A stretch of 64,000 bases of DNA, from contig JAFGSA010000053.1 of assembly GCA_016934855.1 (NCBI GenBank), positions 1 through 64,000 on the forward strand, given 5' to 3'. The notes under the pieces are model-generated. The model saw only the letters and a list, made by a program, of their open reading frames with translations, had not been told where the DNA came from and made no database searches. Of this stretch, positions 9,210 to 19,354 are shown in pieces. The position numbers were made by a program, and so were the translations under genes. The DNA comes from Elusimicrobiota bacterium. Lineage in GTDB: Bacteria; CG03; SLGR01; JAFGSA01. The stretch's first letter is position 1. Each line of letters begins with the position of its first letter.

Positions 9210-10646
9210 ATGGACGAGACAAAAGACCAGTATGAACTTAGAAAGAAGAAGATAGCGCAGCTGGAAGAAAAGGGCATAGAATCGTATCCCGCATCGTTCG
9301 GGCCCCATATCACGGTCCGGGAAGCCGCTGCCAAAGAGGAAGGTGTAACTGTGAGGATAGCGGGCAGGCTTATGAGCAAGAGGCTTATGGGAAAGGCTTC
9401 ATTCTCCCATATAAAGGATTACTCGGGAAGACTGCAGGTATATGTCCGCAGGGACAACGTGGGGGAAGAGGCATTTGCCGCTTTCAAAGAGATGGATATA
9501 GGGGATTTTATGGGCGTGGAGGGAGAGATATTCATCACTAAAACGGGCGAAAAGACCGTGCTGGTCAAGAGCTACGTGTTCCTGGCCAAATCCCTGAGGC
9601 CTCTTCCGGAAAAGTGGCACGGATTGAAAGATACGGAAACCCGATACAGGAAGAGATATCTCGACATACTAGTAAACCCACAGTCCAGCGACATCCTCAA
9701 AGCGCGGAGCATAGTAATAAACGAGATGCGAAACAGGCTCCTGCAGAAAGATTTCGTTGAAGTAGAGACGCCTATCCTTCAGGACATCCCCGGGGGAGCC
9801 AGCGCGCGCCCGTTTAAGACTTTCCATAATACTTTCGGGAGGGACCTTTATCTAAGGATCGCTCCGGAATTGTATCTGAAGCGGCTGCTTGTGGGAGGGT
9901 GGGACAGGGTATTCGAGATAGGCAGAAATTTCAGGAATGAGGGTATCTCCACCAGGCACAATCCCGAATTCACCATGCTCGAAGTGTACTGCGCGTACAC
10001 CGATTACAGGTATATGATGGAGCTGTCCAGGGAGATTATCATATCCGTACAGGAAAAGCTTGAGGCGGGGGGCTTCAAGATACCGATCGATTTCTCGGAT
10101 GGGTGGGAAGAGAAGGACCTGTGGGCTCTTCTCACCGAATATACCGGGACCGGTTTTTCGCCGACGGACAGTTTTGAAGATATAAAGAAAAAAGCCGATA
10201 AACTGGATGTGCCGCCGGGAAAAGATTCGCCGGACAAGGTCATAGACAGGATATTTTCCAAATATGTAGAGGAGAACCTGGTGAAACCTACTTTTGTCAC
10301 CGGTTATCTGTCCGAACATTCGCCACTGGCAAAACGTTCCGCCAGAGACGGAAATATATCCGAGAGGTTCGAGATATTCATATGCGGCCAGGAAGTAGGG
10401 AACGCTTACAGCGAACAGAACGACCCGGCTGTACAGAAGGCTATGTTCGAATCGCAGCTCGCCGGACAGGGCGCGGACGCATCGGAAGTGGACACGGATT
10501 ACATCGAGGCGCTGGAGTACGGTATGCCTCCCGCTTCCGGCCTGGGCATAGGAATAGACAGGATAGTGATGCTTATGACGGGCGCCGAGTCTATAAGAGA
10601 AGTCATACTGTTCCCTATGCTTAAACCTGTACAGAAGGATTATTAA
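9210..10646 (+). CDS. lysS: Lysyl-tRNA synthetase, class II
   Basis: Charges tRNA-Lys with lysine in the cytoplasm. 478 residues, normal for bacterial class II LysS. The N-terminal OB-fold anticodon domain (about residues 45-140) is followed by class II motif 2, around FEIGRNFRNEGISTRHNPEF, and motif 3, GLGIGIDRIVMLMTGA, near the C-terminus. The ATG has a good AGAGGAAAG site. It is the first gene of a run that continues nine bases later with lolC, a common neighbour arrangement. Confidence 0.97.
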   Translation: MDETKDQYELRKKKIAQLEEKGIESYPASFGPHITVREAAAKEEGVTVRIAGRLMSKRLMGKASFSHIKDYSGRLQVYVRRDNVGEEAFAAFKEMDIGDFMGVEGEIFITKTGEKTVLVKSYVFLAKSLRPLPEKWHGLKDTETRYRKRYLDILVNPQSSDILKARSIVINEMRNRLLQKDFVEVETPILQDIPGGASARPFKTFHNTFGRDLYLRIAPELYLKRLLVGGWDRVFEIGRNFRNEGISTRHNPEFTMLEVYCAYTDYRYMMELSREIIISVQEKLEAGGFKIPIDFSDGWEEKDLWALLTEYTGTGFSPTDSFEDIKKKADKLDVPPGKDSPDKVIDRIFSKYVEENLVKPTFVTGYLSEHSPLAKRSARDGNISERFEIFICGQEVGNAYSEQNDPAVQKAMFESQLAGQGADASEVDTDYIEALEYGMPPASGLGIGIDRIVMLMTGAESIREVILFPMLKPVQKDY

Positions 10647-10655
10647 TAGAAAAAC

Positions 10656-11849
10656 ATGCTCTTCAGTCTGAGAATGGCGCTGGCCTACCTAGGCAGAATC
10701 TGGTCCAAAGGCGTTCTGGGCATAATGGTGCTGATATCCGTTATAGGTGTCATGCTGGGAGTAGCATCTTTAGTCGTAACACTTTCTGTCATGAACGGAT
10801 TCCATACCGAGATAACAAGGAAGCTCCTTTCTCTCAATCCGCACATACTCATAATAGACTCGCTGGGAACGGCAGAATTCGATACCGAGGTGCTTTCCGC
10901 GGTCGGGAAAATCAGCTCTGTCAAGAGCTATTCCGGCTTTATCTACGCAAAGGCCATAATACAGCGCAGGAAAAATAACCAGGGAGTTGTCGTGAAGGGA
11001 ATGGACCCGGCCACTAGCCGGCTTGAACTGACGCAGGGCAAATGGGGGGACCTGGCGGAAGGCAGTATCGTGATTGGAGAGGAACTGGCCGGCGAATTGT
11101 ACCTGGACATAGGAGACGAAGTCTATATGATAATCCCGAATGTTGAAAAACTCGGGATGCCCGTGATCCCGAAGATAGAAAAATTCAGGGTGTCGGGTAT
11201 GTTTTCAAGCGGGATATACGAGTATGATTCCGGTCTGGTATTCATTGATAATAAACAGGCGGCCGTGCTTTTCAGCAGCGATTTTAGTTCCAGGGGAATG
11301 GAACTATATCTGGACGATCCTTTCAAGGCGGGCAAAATAACCGGGGAAATAAGGGAAAGCCTCAAGGGGCTGTATTCGGTGAGTTCATGGGAGGACAGGA
11401 ATTCAAATCTTTTCGCGGCTCTGAAACTGGAGAAGTTCATGATGTTCATTGTCCTGGTGATGATAGTTATAGTAGCTACATTCAACATAGCGGGATCACT
11501 CATAATGATATCCGTGACCAGGTCCAGGGATACCGGTATCCTCAGAGCGATAGGGGCCACGAAAAACCAGATAAGGATGATGTTCAGCTTGAAAGGCATC
11601 GTGATAGGACTGGCGGGTTCCGTTGCGGGAACGATCGCAGGGCTTATTATCTGCTTCATAATAAGCAGGTACGAGATAATCAAGCTTCCCCCGAGAGTGT
11701 ACCTTATATCCACTCTCCCGGTCAGGCCGGATTTTCACGATATACTCGTTATCACACTTGTTGCCGTGATAATCAGTTTCATAGCTACTATATATCCGTC
11801 CGTGAGGGCCGGCGATACGGATGTGGCGGACATGCTCAGGTATGAATGA
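10656..11849 (+). CDS. lolC: Lipoprotein-releasing ABC transporter permease, LolC/LolE family
   Basis: Inner-membrane permease of the Lol system, which with the LolD ATPase releases mature lipoproteins to the LolA chaperone. 397 residues. There is an N-terminal membrane segment near residues 20-45, a periplasmic MacB-like domain (about 50-260), and three C-terminal membrane segments from about 265. The conserved ILRAIGATKNQIRMMFSLKG coupling region lies between the first two of these. Only one permease gene is present, so the transporter is probably a LolF-type homodimer rather than a LolC/LolE pair. The C-terminus overlaps or abuts lolD. Confidence 0.92.
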   Translation: MLFSLRMALAYLGRIWSKGVLGIMVLISVIGVMLGVASLVVTLSVMNGFHTEITRKLLSLNPHILIIDSLGTAEFDTEVLSAVGKISSVKSYSGFIYAKAIIQRRKNNQGVVVKGMDPATSRLELTQGKWGDLAEGSIVIGEELAGELYLDIGDEVYMIIPNVEKLGMPVIPKIEKFRVSGMFSSGIYEYDSGLVFIDNKQAAVLFSSDFSSRGMELYLDDPFKAGKITGEIRESLKGLYSVSSWEDRNSNLFAALKLEKFMMFIVLVMIVIVATFNIAGSLIMISVTRSRDTGILRAIGATKNQIRMMFSLKGIVIGLAGSVAGTIAGLIICFIISRYEIIKLPPRVYLISTLPVRPDFHDILVITLVAVIISFIATIYPSVRAGDTDVADMLRYE

Positions 11850-12534
11850 GGATATGACGGATAAAGCCCTCATGCTGAGGGACGTGAGTAAAACGTTCAG
11901 CGAAGGCGGATGCATGATAGAAGTCATCAGGCAGGTAAGCTTGAAATTCAGTTCGGGAAAATGGTATACAATATATGGACCGTCCGGAAGCGGCAAAACG
12001 ACTCTGCTTAACATAATAGGCGGTATAGAGCGACCCGATGCCGGGTCGGTATTATTCGGCGATACAGACATTTATGCCATGAACGACGAAAAGCTGAGCC
12101 GGTGGCGTAATGTCAGGATAGGATTCGTATTTCAGTTTTTCAATCTGATATCGGAGCTTGACGTAGAGAAAAACATATCGCTCCCGATTAAAATATACAA
12201 TCTGAAGCAGGACAGGAAATGGATCAGCGCCGTAATAGACATCCTGCGGATCGGAAACCTGCTGAAAAGGAAGACCTCAACGCTGAGCGGGGGAGAGAAG
12301 CAGCGGGTTGCTATAGCCCGTGCAGTAATAAACAGGCCCGACTTTATTCTCGCTGACGAACCGACGGGAAACCTTGATTCCGACAACAGCGCGAATGTAA
12401 TAAGCCTGATGAAAAGGCTTCACGATGAAAGCGGCGTCGGGATAATATTGGCTACGCACGAGAAAGAACTCATCGAGACTGGCGAATGCAGATTTAAGCT
12501 CAGCGATGGTAAAATAAGGGAAAAAGGAGAATAA
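11842..12534 (+). CDS. lolD: Lipoprotein-releasing ABC transporter ATPase LolD
   Basis: Cytoplasmic ATPase that powers LolC. About 230 residues with Walker [10 protein letters not shown], signature [14 protein letters not shown], Walker [13 protein letters not shown] and the switch histidine in LATHEKE. Two starts are plausible: MNEDMTDK, overlapping lolC by eight bases (used here), or MTDK twelve bases later. Neither has a well-spaced Shine-Dalgarno site, so translation probably depends on coupling to lolC. Pairing with the adjacent permease makes LolD much more likely than other MacB-type ATPases. Confidence 0.92.
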   Translation: MNEDMTDKALMLRDVSKTFSEGGCMIEVIRQVSLKFSSGKWYTIYGPSGSGKTTLLNIIGGIERPDAGSVLFGDTDIYAMNDEKLSRWRNVRIGFVFQFFNLISELDVEKNISLPIKIYNLKQDRKWISAVIDILRIGNLLKRKTSTLSGGEKQRVAIARAVINRPDFILADEPTGNLDSDNSANVISLMKRLHDESGVGIILATHEKELIETGECRFKLSDGKIREKGE

Positions 12535-12537
12535 GTA

Positions 12538-13425
12538 ATGGGAAAGTATATCTACATAGACGGAGAATTTTTCGGCAGGGACGAAGCAAAGATTTCGGTC
12601 TTCGATCACGGTCTGCTGTATGGTGACGGAGTATTCGAAGGTATAAGGGCATACAGCGGCAACATATTCAAGCTCGAAGAACACCTTGAGAGGCTCTACG
12701 GGTCCGCGAAGGCTATAAGCCTGAAAATAAAGCTCTCCGTAAAAGAGATGGAGAGAGCGGTAGTCGATACGGTTCTGAAGAACGGACTGCAGGACGCCTA
12801 TATCAGGCTGGTCGTAACCAGGGGACAGGGCGACCTGGGATTAAGCCCGGATAAATGCAAGGAGCCCACGATCATCATAATAGCGGACAAGATAACGCTG
12901 TATCCCGAAGAGTTCTACAATAACGGTCTGCGCATAATAACGGCCGCTACGAGGAGAAATATACCCGAGGCCCTGAATCCCAGGATAAAGTCCTTGAATT
13001 ACTTAAATAACATAATGGCAAAGATAGAAGCCAATCTCGCGGACGTTCCGGAAGCCCTCATGCTCAACAACGAGGGGTATGTCGCGGAATGCACCGGCGA
13101 CAATATATTCATAATATCAAGAAAGGGCAAGGTTCATACCCCTCCGCCTTACCTGGGTACGCTGACCGGTATAACAAGGAGCGCCATAATAGACCTGTGC
13201 AGGGAAAAGGGGCTGGATGTTCAGGAGACGCCGTTTACCCTTTTCGAGGTCTATAATGCGGAAGAGTGTTTCCTCACCGGGACCGCGGCGGAAGTAATAC
13301 CGGTTGTCAATATAGACGGGCGCATAATAGGCCGGGGCAAGCCGGGAAAGATAACAAAAGAGCTTATTCTCGGTTTCAGAAAACTGACAAAAGAGGTGGG
13401 GACCAGGATAAACCCGAAGGGTTGA
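12538..13425 (+). CDS. ilvE: Branched-chain amino acid aminotransferase (PLP class IV)
   Basis: Fold type IV PLP aminotransferase that interconverts branched-chain amino acids and their 2-oxo acids with glutamate/2-oxoglutarate. 295 residues. The Schiff-base lysine is Lys151 in RIKSLNYLNN. The N-terminal YIDGEFF and FDHGLLYGDGVFEGIRAY, and the cofactor-phosphate loop region around GTLTGITR, are conserved. The family also contains D-amino-acid aminotransferase and aminodeoxychorismate lyase. The FEGIRAY motif and length favour IlvE. It sits three bases after lolD and four before mcsA. Confidence 0.85.
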   Translation: MGKYIYIDGEFFGRDEAKISVFDHGLLYGDGVFEGIRAYSGNIFKLEEHLERLYGSAKAISLKIKLSVKEMERAVVDTVLKNGLQDAYIRLVVTRGQGDLGLSPDKCKEPTIIIIADKITLYPEEFYNNGLRIITAATRRNIPEALNPRIKSLNYLNNIMAKIEANLADVPEALMLNNEGYVAECTGDNIFIISRKGKVHTPPPYLGTLTGITRSAIIDLCREKGLDVQETPFTLFEVYNAEECFLTGTAAEVIPVVNIDGRIIGRGKPGKITKELILGFRKLTKEVGTRINPKG

Positions 13426-13429
13426 AAAG

Positions 13430-13951
13430 ATGCTGTGCGATATATGTAAGAAGCGCGACGCAACGGTGTTCGTAAAAAAGATAGAAAACGATAATATCGT
13501 AGAGCAGAACCTGTGCGAGGTGTGCGCGTTCAAGGTATCCTCTCCTGCGGTAGACCTGGACAGTATTAGCAAGGAGTTCTACGGGAACCTGTCGGATATA
13601 CTGGTGGGTTACCTGGACAGGGAAAAACAGGCGATACTCGAAGAGCAGATGAAATGCCCCGTCTGCGGTTCTTCTTTCAGGGATTTCGAGGAAACCGGCA
13701 GGCTGGGCTGTTCGGCCTGCTATGAGGCTTTCTTCCAAAAGCTGGAGCCTCTGCTAAAAAGACTTCAGGGCTCCGTTCATCATGCGGGGAAAAGCCCCCT
13801 GGGAAAGGAGAAATGGGAGAAAATAGAAAAATTAAAAGAGGAGCTGCAGTCATGCATAAAGAACGAAGAGTACGAAATGGCCGCAGTAATAAGAGATAAG
13901 ATAAGGTTGCTGGAGAAGAAGGGTGCCGGGAAAGAGGGGAATAAACCGTAA
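13430..13951 (+). CDS. mcsA: McsA-like zinc-finger/UVR-motif activator of McsB
   Basis: 173 residues. N-terminal CDICKKRDA and CEVCAF form one zinc site. CPVCGSSF and CSACYEAF form a second at about residues 76-104. A UVR domain (about 125-165) follows, with IEKLKEELQSCIKNEEYEMA, as in UvrB/UvrC and ClpC. In Bacillus subtilis, McsA binds and stimulates the arginine kinase McsB. The next two genes here are mcsB and clpC, which fixes the assignment. Unlike the Bacillus operon, no ctsR repressor gene precedes it; the upstream neighbour is ilvE. Confidence 0.88.
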   Translation: MLCDICKKRDATVFVKKIENDNIVEQNLCEVCAFKVSSPAVDLDSISKEFYGNLSDILVGYLDREKQAILEEQMKCPVCGSSFRDFEETGRLGCSACYEAFFQKLEPLLKRLQGSVHHAGKSPLGKEKWEKIEKLKEELQSCIKNEEYEMAAVIRDKIRLLEKKGAGKEGNKP

Positions 13952-13990
13952 ACCTCTGCCCCGGGGAATTTATACAGGCTGGATTTTACC

Positions 13991-15061
13991 GTGAATTTCA
14001 ATACTCTTGCAAAAAAAGACATATCCTGGCTCAGCGCCAGAAACGAGACTCCGGGAATAATATCGACAAGGATAAGGCTGGCGAGAAATCTCAAAGGAGT
14101 TCCTTTTCCGGGCCGGGCGGGAACAGCGGATCTGGAAAGATGCATGGATGAGATATTCAATGCATGCGAGAAAATCCCGTACTTCAGGAATTCTATAAAG
14201 ATAAAACTGAATGACTGTTCGGATAATCAGAAGAGGCTTTTCCTGGAAAGGCACCTGATAAGCCATGAGCATGCGGTTTCATCGGGATCCGGCGGTATTA
14301 TAGTCGACGAAAGAGAGACTCTCAGCATAATGATCAATGAAGAAGATCATATGCGGCTGCAGTATATATCGGGGGGATTGAATCTTTTTGAGTCATGGGA
14401 CATCATAGATACTGTCGACAACGAGCTGAGCAGGTACCTGGATTACGCGTATTCGGACAAACTCGGATACCTTACGTCATGTCCTACCAACACAGGTACG
14501 GGGATGAGAGCATCATGCCAGATGCATCTTGCCGCGCTGGGTATGATAAACGGGGTTAAGAGCACGATGGAAAACGTCAACAGGATGGGTATGGTCGTCA
14601 GGGGATTATACGGAGAAGGGACGAAGGTCATGGGTAACATGCTCCAGATATCAAACCAGGTCACGCTGGGCATATCGGAACAGCATATTCTCGACAGCCT
14701 TAGGCGCCTGGTGACCAAGGTAAGGGACAGGGATGACAGGGTGGGGCGGAAGATACTGGAAGATAAATACGACGTGGTGAAGGATATAGTTTCCAGGGCC
14801 GGCGGCGTTCTGTCCAACGCGCACAGGATAAGCTACGGTGAAGCCCTGGAGATGCTGTCAAATCTTCGGTTCGGGGCGAAAATGGGAATTTACGGTGCGC
14901 AGATAGGCCTATTGGATAACCTCATGGTCAGGATCCAGCCTGCGCATATACAGGAGATATACGGCAGGAAGATGGATCATTCGGAGAGAGAGATAAAAAG
15001 GGCCGAAATTATCAGGCAGACAATAGGAACTTACATAAACCAAGGAGAAAAAAATGTTTAA
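13991..15061 (+). CDS. mcsB: Protein arginine kinase McsB
   Basis: Phosphagen-kinase-fold enzyme that phosphorylates arginine side chains, marking proteins for ClpCP. 356 residues, close to the 363 of Bacillus subtilis McsB; GTG start. The ATP-site arginines are seen in STRIRLARNLKG (about 25-35). The phosphagen-kinase motif NEEDH is at 116-120, and the signature SCPTNTGTGMRAS at 163-175 includes Cys164. It follows mcsA after 39 bases and overlaps clpC by eight bases. McsB is best known from Firmicutes, so its presence beside outer-membrane genes is notable. Confidence 0.94.
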   Translation: MNFNTLAKKDISWLSARNETPGIISTRIRLARNLKGVPFPGRAGTADLERCMDEIFNACEKIPYFRNSIKIKLNDCSDNQKRLFLERHLISHEHAVSSGSGGIIVDERETLSIMINEEDHMRLQYISGGLNLFESWDIIDTVDNELSRYLDYAYSDKLGYLTSCPTNTGTGMRASCQMHLAALGMINGVKSTMENVNRMGMVVRGLYGEGTKVMGNMLQISNQVTLGISEQHILDSLRRLVTKVRDRDDRVGRKILEDKYDVVKDIVSRAGGVLSNAHRISYGEALEMLSNLRFGAKMGIYGAQIGLLDNLMVRIQPAHIQEIYGRKMDHSEREIKRAEIIRQTIGTYINQGEKNV

Positions 15062-17492
15062 TAAATTTACCAAGAGAGCCCAGAAGGTTATACTCCTGGC
15101 GCAGCAGGAGGCAAAAAAACTCAATCATGATTATGTGGGTACCGAGCATCTTCTTCTCGGCCTGCTTGCTCTTGATGAGGGTGTCTCCGCAGAGGCTCTG
15201 AAGGTTATGGGGGTGAACAGGGAAAAGCTCAGACAGCATATTATAAATCTGGTAGGAGAAGGAGACAATGTCCTGCTGTCAGGTGAGCGTCCGATGACGC
15301 CCCGGGCAAAAAGAGTACTTACTCTTGCGGTGAGAGAAGCTAACGAGCTGGGACACAATTTCGTCGGCACAGAACATCTTCTTCTGGGGCTCATACGCGA
15401 GAAGGAGGGGATCGCGTACCAGGTCCTGCAGAACGCCGGAATGTCCCAGGAAAAGATAAAAGAGACCGTGTTGAACCTTCTCGGGGAGAGCGCTTTCCAG
15501 CCCGATTACCCTCAGGGCGAGGAGAAACTGAAAAAATCTTCGAAAACACCGGGGCTGGATACGTACGGCAGAGATCTTACTCAGCTGGCCAGGGAGAGCA
15601 AGCTCGACCCCATAATCGGAAGGGAAAAAGAGATTCAGCGTGTTGTCCAGATACTGTCACGCAGGACCAAGAACAACCCCGTTCTTGTGGGCGACGCCGG
15701 GGTAGGCAAGACTGCCATAGCGGAAGGCCTGGCTCAGAAGATAGCAAACAACGAAGTCCCCGAAATACTGATGAACAAGAGAGTCGTGACTCTTGACCTG
15801 GCGGCCATGATCGCGGGAACCAAATACAGGGGAGAGTTCGAGCAGCGGCTGAAAAAAGCAATGAACGAGATAAAAACCTCGAAGAGCAAGATAATCATGT
15901 TTATAGACGAATTGCATACGGTGATCGGCGCCGGCGCGGCTGAGGGCGCGATGGACGCTTCGAATATACTTAAACCGGCATTGTCCAGGGGGGAGCTCCA
16001 GTGCATAGGAGCAACCACTCTTGACGAGTACAGGAAGCATATTGAAAAGGATGCCGCTCTTTCCAGGCGTTTCCAGCAGGTGATGGTAGATCCTCCCACA
16101 GTTGAAGAGACCATACAGATCCTCAACGGGCTCAGGGACAGGTATGAAGCCCATCACCAGGTGAAATTCAATGACGACGCGCTGGAAGCGGCAGCGAGAC
16201 TCTCGCAGAGGTATATCACCGACAGGTTTCTGCCCGACAAGGCCATAGACGTGCTTGACGAAGCGGGATCGAAGCTGAGGCTCAGGTCAACCATGCTCCC
16301 CGAAGATATTAAGAAACTCGAAGAAGAAAAGGAGGGTATCACCAAAGAAAAAAAGTATTCCATAGCATCGCAGGAGTTCGAAAAAGCAGCAGATCTCAGG
16401 GACCAGGAAAAAAAGCTCGAAGAGAAGATAAAAACGGAAAAACAAAAATGGGAAAACAAGATCAGCCTGGATACTAATACGGTTACCGCCGAAGACATTG
16501 CTGACATAGTCTCCAGCTGGACCGGCATCCCTGTTTCAAAGATGACTGAAAAGGAATCGCAGAGGCTTCTGAACATGGAAATGGAGCTGCATAAGAGAAT
16601 AGTGGGCCAGGATGAGGCAATAAGCAGGATTTCGCAGGCGATCCGGCGTTCAAGGACGGGACTCAAGGATACGAGAAAACCGATAGGTTCTTTTCTTTTC
16701 CTCGGTCCTACCGGCGTCGGCAAGACCGAGCTTGCCAGGACTCTGGCAGAATACATGTTCGGGGACATCGATTCCCTGATAAGAGTCGACATGAGCGAGT
16801 TCATGGAAAAATATTCGGTGTCGCGCCTTATAGGAGCGCCGCCGGGATATATAGGCTACGAAGAAGGAGGGACCCTTACCGAATCGGTAAGGCGCAAGCC
16901 TTATTCCGTCGTTCTGCTGGACGAAATTGAAAAAGCGCATCCCGAAGTATTTAACATCCTCCTCCAGATATTCGATAACGGACAGATAACGGATAATCTG
17001 GGACATAAGGTCATCTTCAGGAATACTGTCATTATCATGACATCCAACCTGGGTGCAAGAGAATTGAAGAGCGCGGGCCTGGGGTTCCAGAAAGGAGGGA
17101 CCAGCGAACTGGATCATAACCAGATAAAGTCTAAGATAATGGAGGAGGTGAAACGCATATTCAGGCCGGAGTTCCTTAACCGGCTGGATGAGGTCATCGT
17201 ATTTCATCCTCTTTCGAAGGAGCATATATTGTCCATAGTTGAGATAATGCTGGACGAGCTGAAGGGGAAGCTGAACCAGCAGAAGATAACTTTCAATATA
17301 GATAAGAACGTTAAGGATTTCCTGGTCGAAAAAGGCTTCGATCCCGCGTTCGGGGCAAGACCCCTGCAGAGGACGATAAGAAAATACATAGAAGATTCTC
17401 TGTCAGAAGAGATGCTCAGGAAAGAGATAAAGCCGCCTGTCGAGATAAATGCCACCGTCGGCGACGAAAAGATAGTATTCGACAAGAACTGA
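15054..17492 (+). CDS. clpC: AAA+ unfoldase ClpC
   Basis: Hexameric unfoldase that feeds substrates to ClpP. 812 residues: two N-terminal Clp repeats (about 1-150), AAA1 with Walker A GDAGVGKT, a UVR-containing middle domain (about 420-460), AAA2 with Walker [10 protein letters not shown], and the C-terminal D2-small domain. The phosphoarginine-receptor glutamates of Bacillus ClpC correspond to Glu31 and Glu107 here, both in VGTEHLLLG, which supports recognition of McsB-tagged proteins. Bacillus Arg5 is Lys4 here. A strong AAGGAGAA site lies inside mcsB. clpP is not in the window. Confidence 0.96.
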   Translation: MFNKFTKRAQKVILLAQQEAKKLNHDYVGTEHLLLGLLALDEGVSAEALKVMGVNREKLRQHIINLVGEGDNVLLSGERPMTPRAKRVLTLAVREANELGHNFVGTEHLLLGLIREKEGIAYQVLQNAGMSQEKIKETVLNLLGESAFQPDYPQGEEKLKKSSKTPGLDTYGRDLTQLARESKLDPIIGREKEIQRVVQILSRRTKNNPVLVGDAGVGKTAIAEGLAQKIANNEVPEILMNKRVVTLDLAAMIAGTKYRGEFEQRLKKAMNEIKTSKSKIIMFIDELHTVIGAGAAEGAMDASNILKPALSRGELQCIGATTLDEYRKHIEKDAALSRRFQQVMVDPPTVEETIQILNGLRDRYEAHHQVKFNDDALEAAARLSQRYITDRFLPDKAIDVLDEAGSKLRLRSTMLPEDIKKLEEEKEGITKEKKYSIASQEFEKAADLRDQEKKLEEKIKTEKQKWENKISLDTNTVTAEDIADIVSSWTGIPVSKMTEKESQRLLNMEMELHKRIVGQDEAISRISQAIRRSRTGLKDTRKPIGSFLFLGPTGVGKTELARTLAEYMFGDIDSLIRVDMSEFMEKYSVSRLIGAPPGYIGYEEGGTLTESVRRKPYSVVLLDEIEKAHPEVFNILLQIFDNGQITDNLGHKVIFRNTVIIMTSNLGARELKSAGLGFQKGGTSELDHNQIKSKIMEEVKRIFRPEFLNRLDEVIVFHPLSKEHILSIVEIMLDELKGKLNQQKITFNIDKNVKDFLVEKGFDPAFGARPLQRTIRKYIEDSLSEEMLRKEIKPPVEINATVGDEKIVFDKN

Positions 17493-17496
17493 TATC

Positions 17497-17579
17497 CCGG
17501 CATAACACTTAATCTGTATACACGGTGTGTCACGGCTCAAAACGGCAGGCACAAGTGGAGTGTGCCGGCATTAATTTTT
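17497..17579 (+). terminator. Structured clpC-ptsI intergenic element, possible terminator or attenuator
   Basis: CCGGCA (17497-17502) pairs with TGCCGG (17563-17568), and CACTT (17506-17510) with AAGTG (17553-17557), enclosing further self-complementary sequence. A T-run (about 17575-17579) follows the closing stem after a short gap. This could terminate the clpC transcript or act as a ptsI leader. The stem was found by eye and not folded by software. Confidence 0.35.
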
Positions 17580-17596
17580 ATGAGAGGACGGAAAAA

Positions 17597-19336
17597 ATGA
17601 AGATATTAAAGGGGTTTTCAGCGGCCCCGGGCATAGCCAGGGGCATAGTCTGCGTGTATTCGCATAAGCTGCACGAGGCCGTGCCTCATTACAATATTCC
17701 TAAAAAGCAGACAGAGAATGAGCTCAAGCGGCTTGATAACGCTTTCAGGGAAGCCCGGAAAAAGATTAACGTGATGCTCAATATATCCGAAGAGATTTTC
17801 GGCGCCGAGGGCAAGAAGATAATATCCGCTCATATAGCTGTGCTCAATGACGCCGGCCTCAGAAAAAAGATAGAAGATTTCATTGTTAACAACGGTATAA
17901 ATGCCGAACATGCGGTTCAGGACGTATTCGATGATTATATCGGGAAACTTACGGGGCACGGGATGCACTTCGAGGAGATATCGCATGATATCAAAGACGT
18001 CAAGGACAGGCTGCTGGAATCATTCGGGCTCGAATCGGGGGCTTTTATTTGCCCCGCAGGGGAGAGAGAGGCGGTCGTGGTGGCCTCCGACAGGCTGACT
18101 CCCTCGATGATACTGGGTATGCCCCGGGAGAATATACTGGCCATAGTGACCCGGCAGGGAGGATACACGTCTCACGCGACTATTCTGGCCAGGAGCCTTG
18201 ATGTGCCGGTGATATTCGGGATAGACGTAGAAAAGGAGCTCGCATGCCAGTGCAGCGTTATAGTGGACGGCATGATCGGCAAGGTATATGTGGCCCCGGA
18301 TGAGAAGACTGTCAAGCTGTATGATAAAAAGGAAAAACTGCGCGATGAGAGGAAATATCTGTGCAGGGTAAAGAGCAGGCATCCGGCGCAGACAGGCGAA
18401 GGAGAACGCATAAGGCTCAAGGTGAACATCAGCACGCTGGGAGAACTCCAGCTTCTGAAAGAGTACGTGATAAACGACCTCGAGGAAAATATATCTTACG
18501 ACGGCATAGGCCTCTTAAGGACTGAATTCCTTTTCATGAAAGGTTCGCGAGCTCCGACGGAGGATGAACAGGTCTCTGTCTATAAGTCGGTGGTTGATTC
18601 CGCGAGAGGCAAACATGTGGTCATACGCCTTTTGGACCTAAGCCCAGAAAAAACACCGGCGTATATTGCCGAAAATCCGGAAGCATATTCTGCCCTCGGA
18701 GTAAGGGGCGCCGCAGCCGCGGAAATGCACAGGGAGCTCTACGTCGAGCAGGTACGAGCGCTTCTGAGAACGGCCGAATACGGAGATATTAAAATACTTC
18801 TGCCCATGGTAGCCGATGAGAATGACATAGACACTTATACCGGCCTGATAGATGAAGCTTCAGCCTCATTGTCCGGGTCAGGGAAAAAATTCAGAAAACC
18901 GGATATCGGTATAATGTTCGAAACTCCCTCTTCAATAATCCTTGCGGACTCGCTTTACCGGAAGATAGATTTCGCAAATATAGGCACAAACGATCTCCTC
19001 CAGTATACTACAGCATCTTCCAGGGACAGCATGATATCCCAGCAGAGATATCATATACTGCACCCGTCTGTCGTGATAATGATAAAGATGCTCACTGATG
19101 CCGGGAAAAAACACGGAAAAGAGACCTGCCTCTGCGGGGAAGTCGGTACTTTCGAGAATTACTATCCGGTTCTGCTGGACGCGGGAGTGAGATCTTTCAG
19201 CGTGCCTGTCACAAAATACGATGATATCAAGTGCGAGCTGCTTCATATAAGCTCGGCGGATTACGCGGGGGAGGCCGAAAGATACCTTGAGAACAGGACT
19301 CGGGAAGCGCAGGACAGGTTCTTTGAGTCTCTTTAA
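17597..19336 (+). CDS. ptsI: Phosphoenolpyruvate-protein phosphotransferase (PTS enzyme I)
   Basis: Takes phosphate from PEP onto a histidine and passes it to HPr. 579 residues from the ATG of MKILKGFSAAPGIARG, which has a GAGAGG site nine bases upstream; the frame stays open further upstream but without family similarity. The phospho-histidine is His193 in GGYTSHATILARS. PEP-binding GIGLLRTEFLFM, IGTNDLLQY and the catalytic cysteine region CLCGEVG near the C-terminus are present. HPr and sugar-specific EII genes are absent from the window, so the system may serve regulation rather than sugar uptake. That last point is inference. Confidence 0.93.
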   Translation: MKILKGFSAAPGIARGIVCVYSHKLHEAVPHYNIPKKQTENELKRLDNAFREARKKINVMLNISEEIFGAEGKKIISAHIAVLNDAGLRKKIEDFIVNNGINAEHAVQDVFDDYIGKLTGHGMHFEEISHDIKDVKDRLLESFGLESGAFICPAGEREAVVVASDRLTPSMILGMPRENILAIVTRQGGYTSHATILARSLDVPVIFGIDVEKELACQCSVIVDGMIGKVYVAPDEKTVKLYDKKEKLRDERKYLCRVKSRHPAQTGEGERIRLKVNISTLGELQLLKEYVINDLEENISYDGIGLLRTEFLFMKGSRAPTEDEQVSVYKSVVDSARGKHVVIRLLDLSPEKTPAYIAENPEAYSALGVRGAAAAEMHRELYVEQVRALLRTAEYGDIKILLPMVADENDIDTYTGLIDEASASLSGSGKKFRKPDIGIMFETPSSIILADSLYRKIDFANIGTNDLLQYTTASSRDSMISQQRYHILHPSVVIMIKMLTDAGKKHGKETCLCGEVGTFENYYPVLLDAGVRSFSVPVTKYDDIKCELLHISSADYAGEAERYLENRTREAQDRFFESL

Positions 19337-19354
19337 GGAGATCCGCAAAACGTC

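Noticed and set aside
13400..13460. A ctsR gene upstream of mcsA
   Set aside because: The upstream neighbour is ilvE with a four-base gap; there is no room for a repressor gene.
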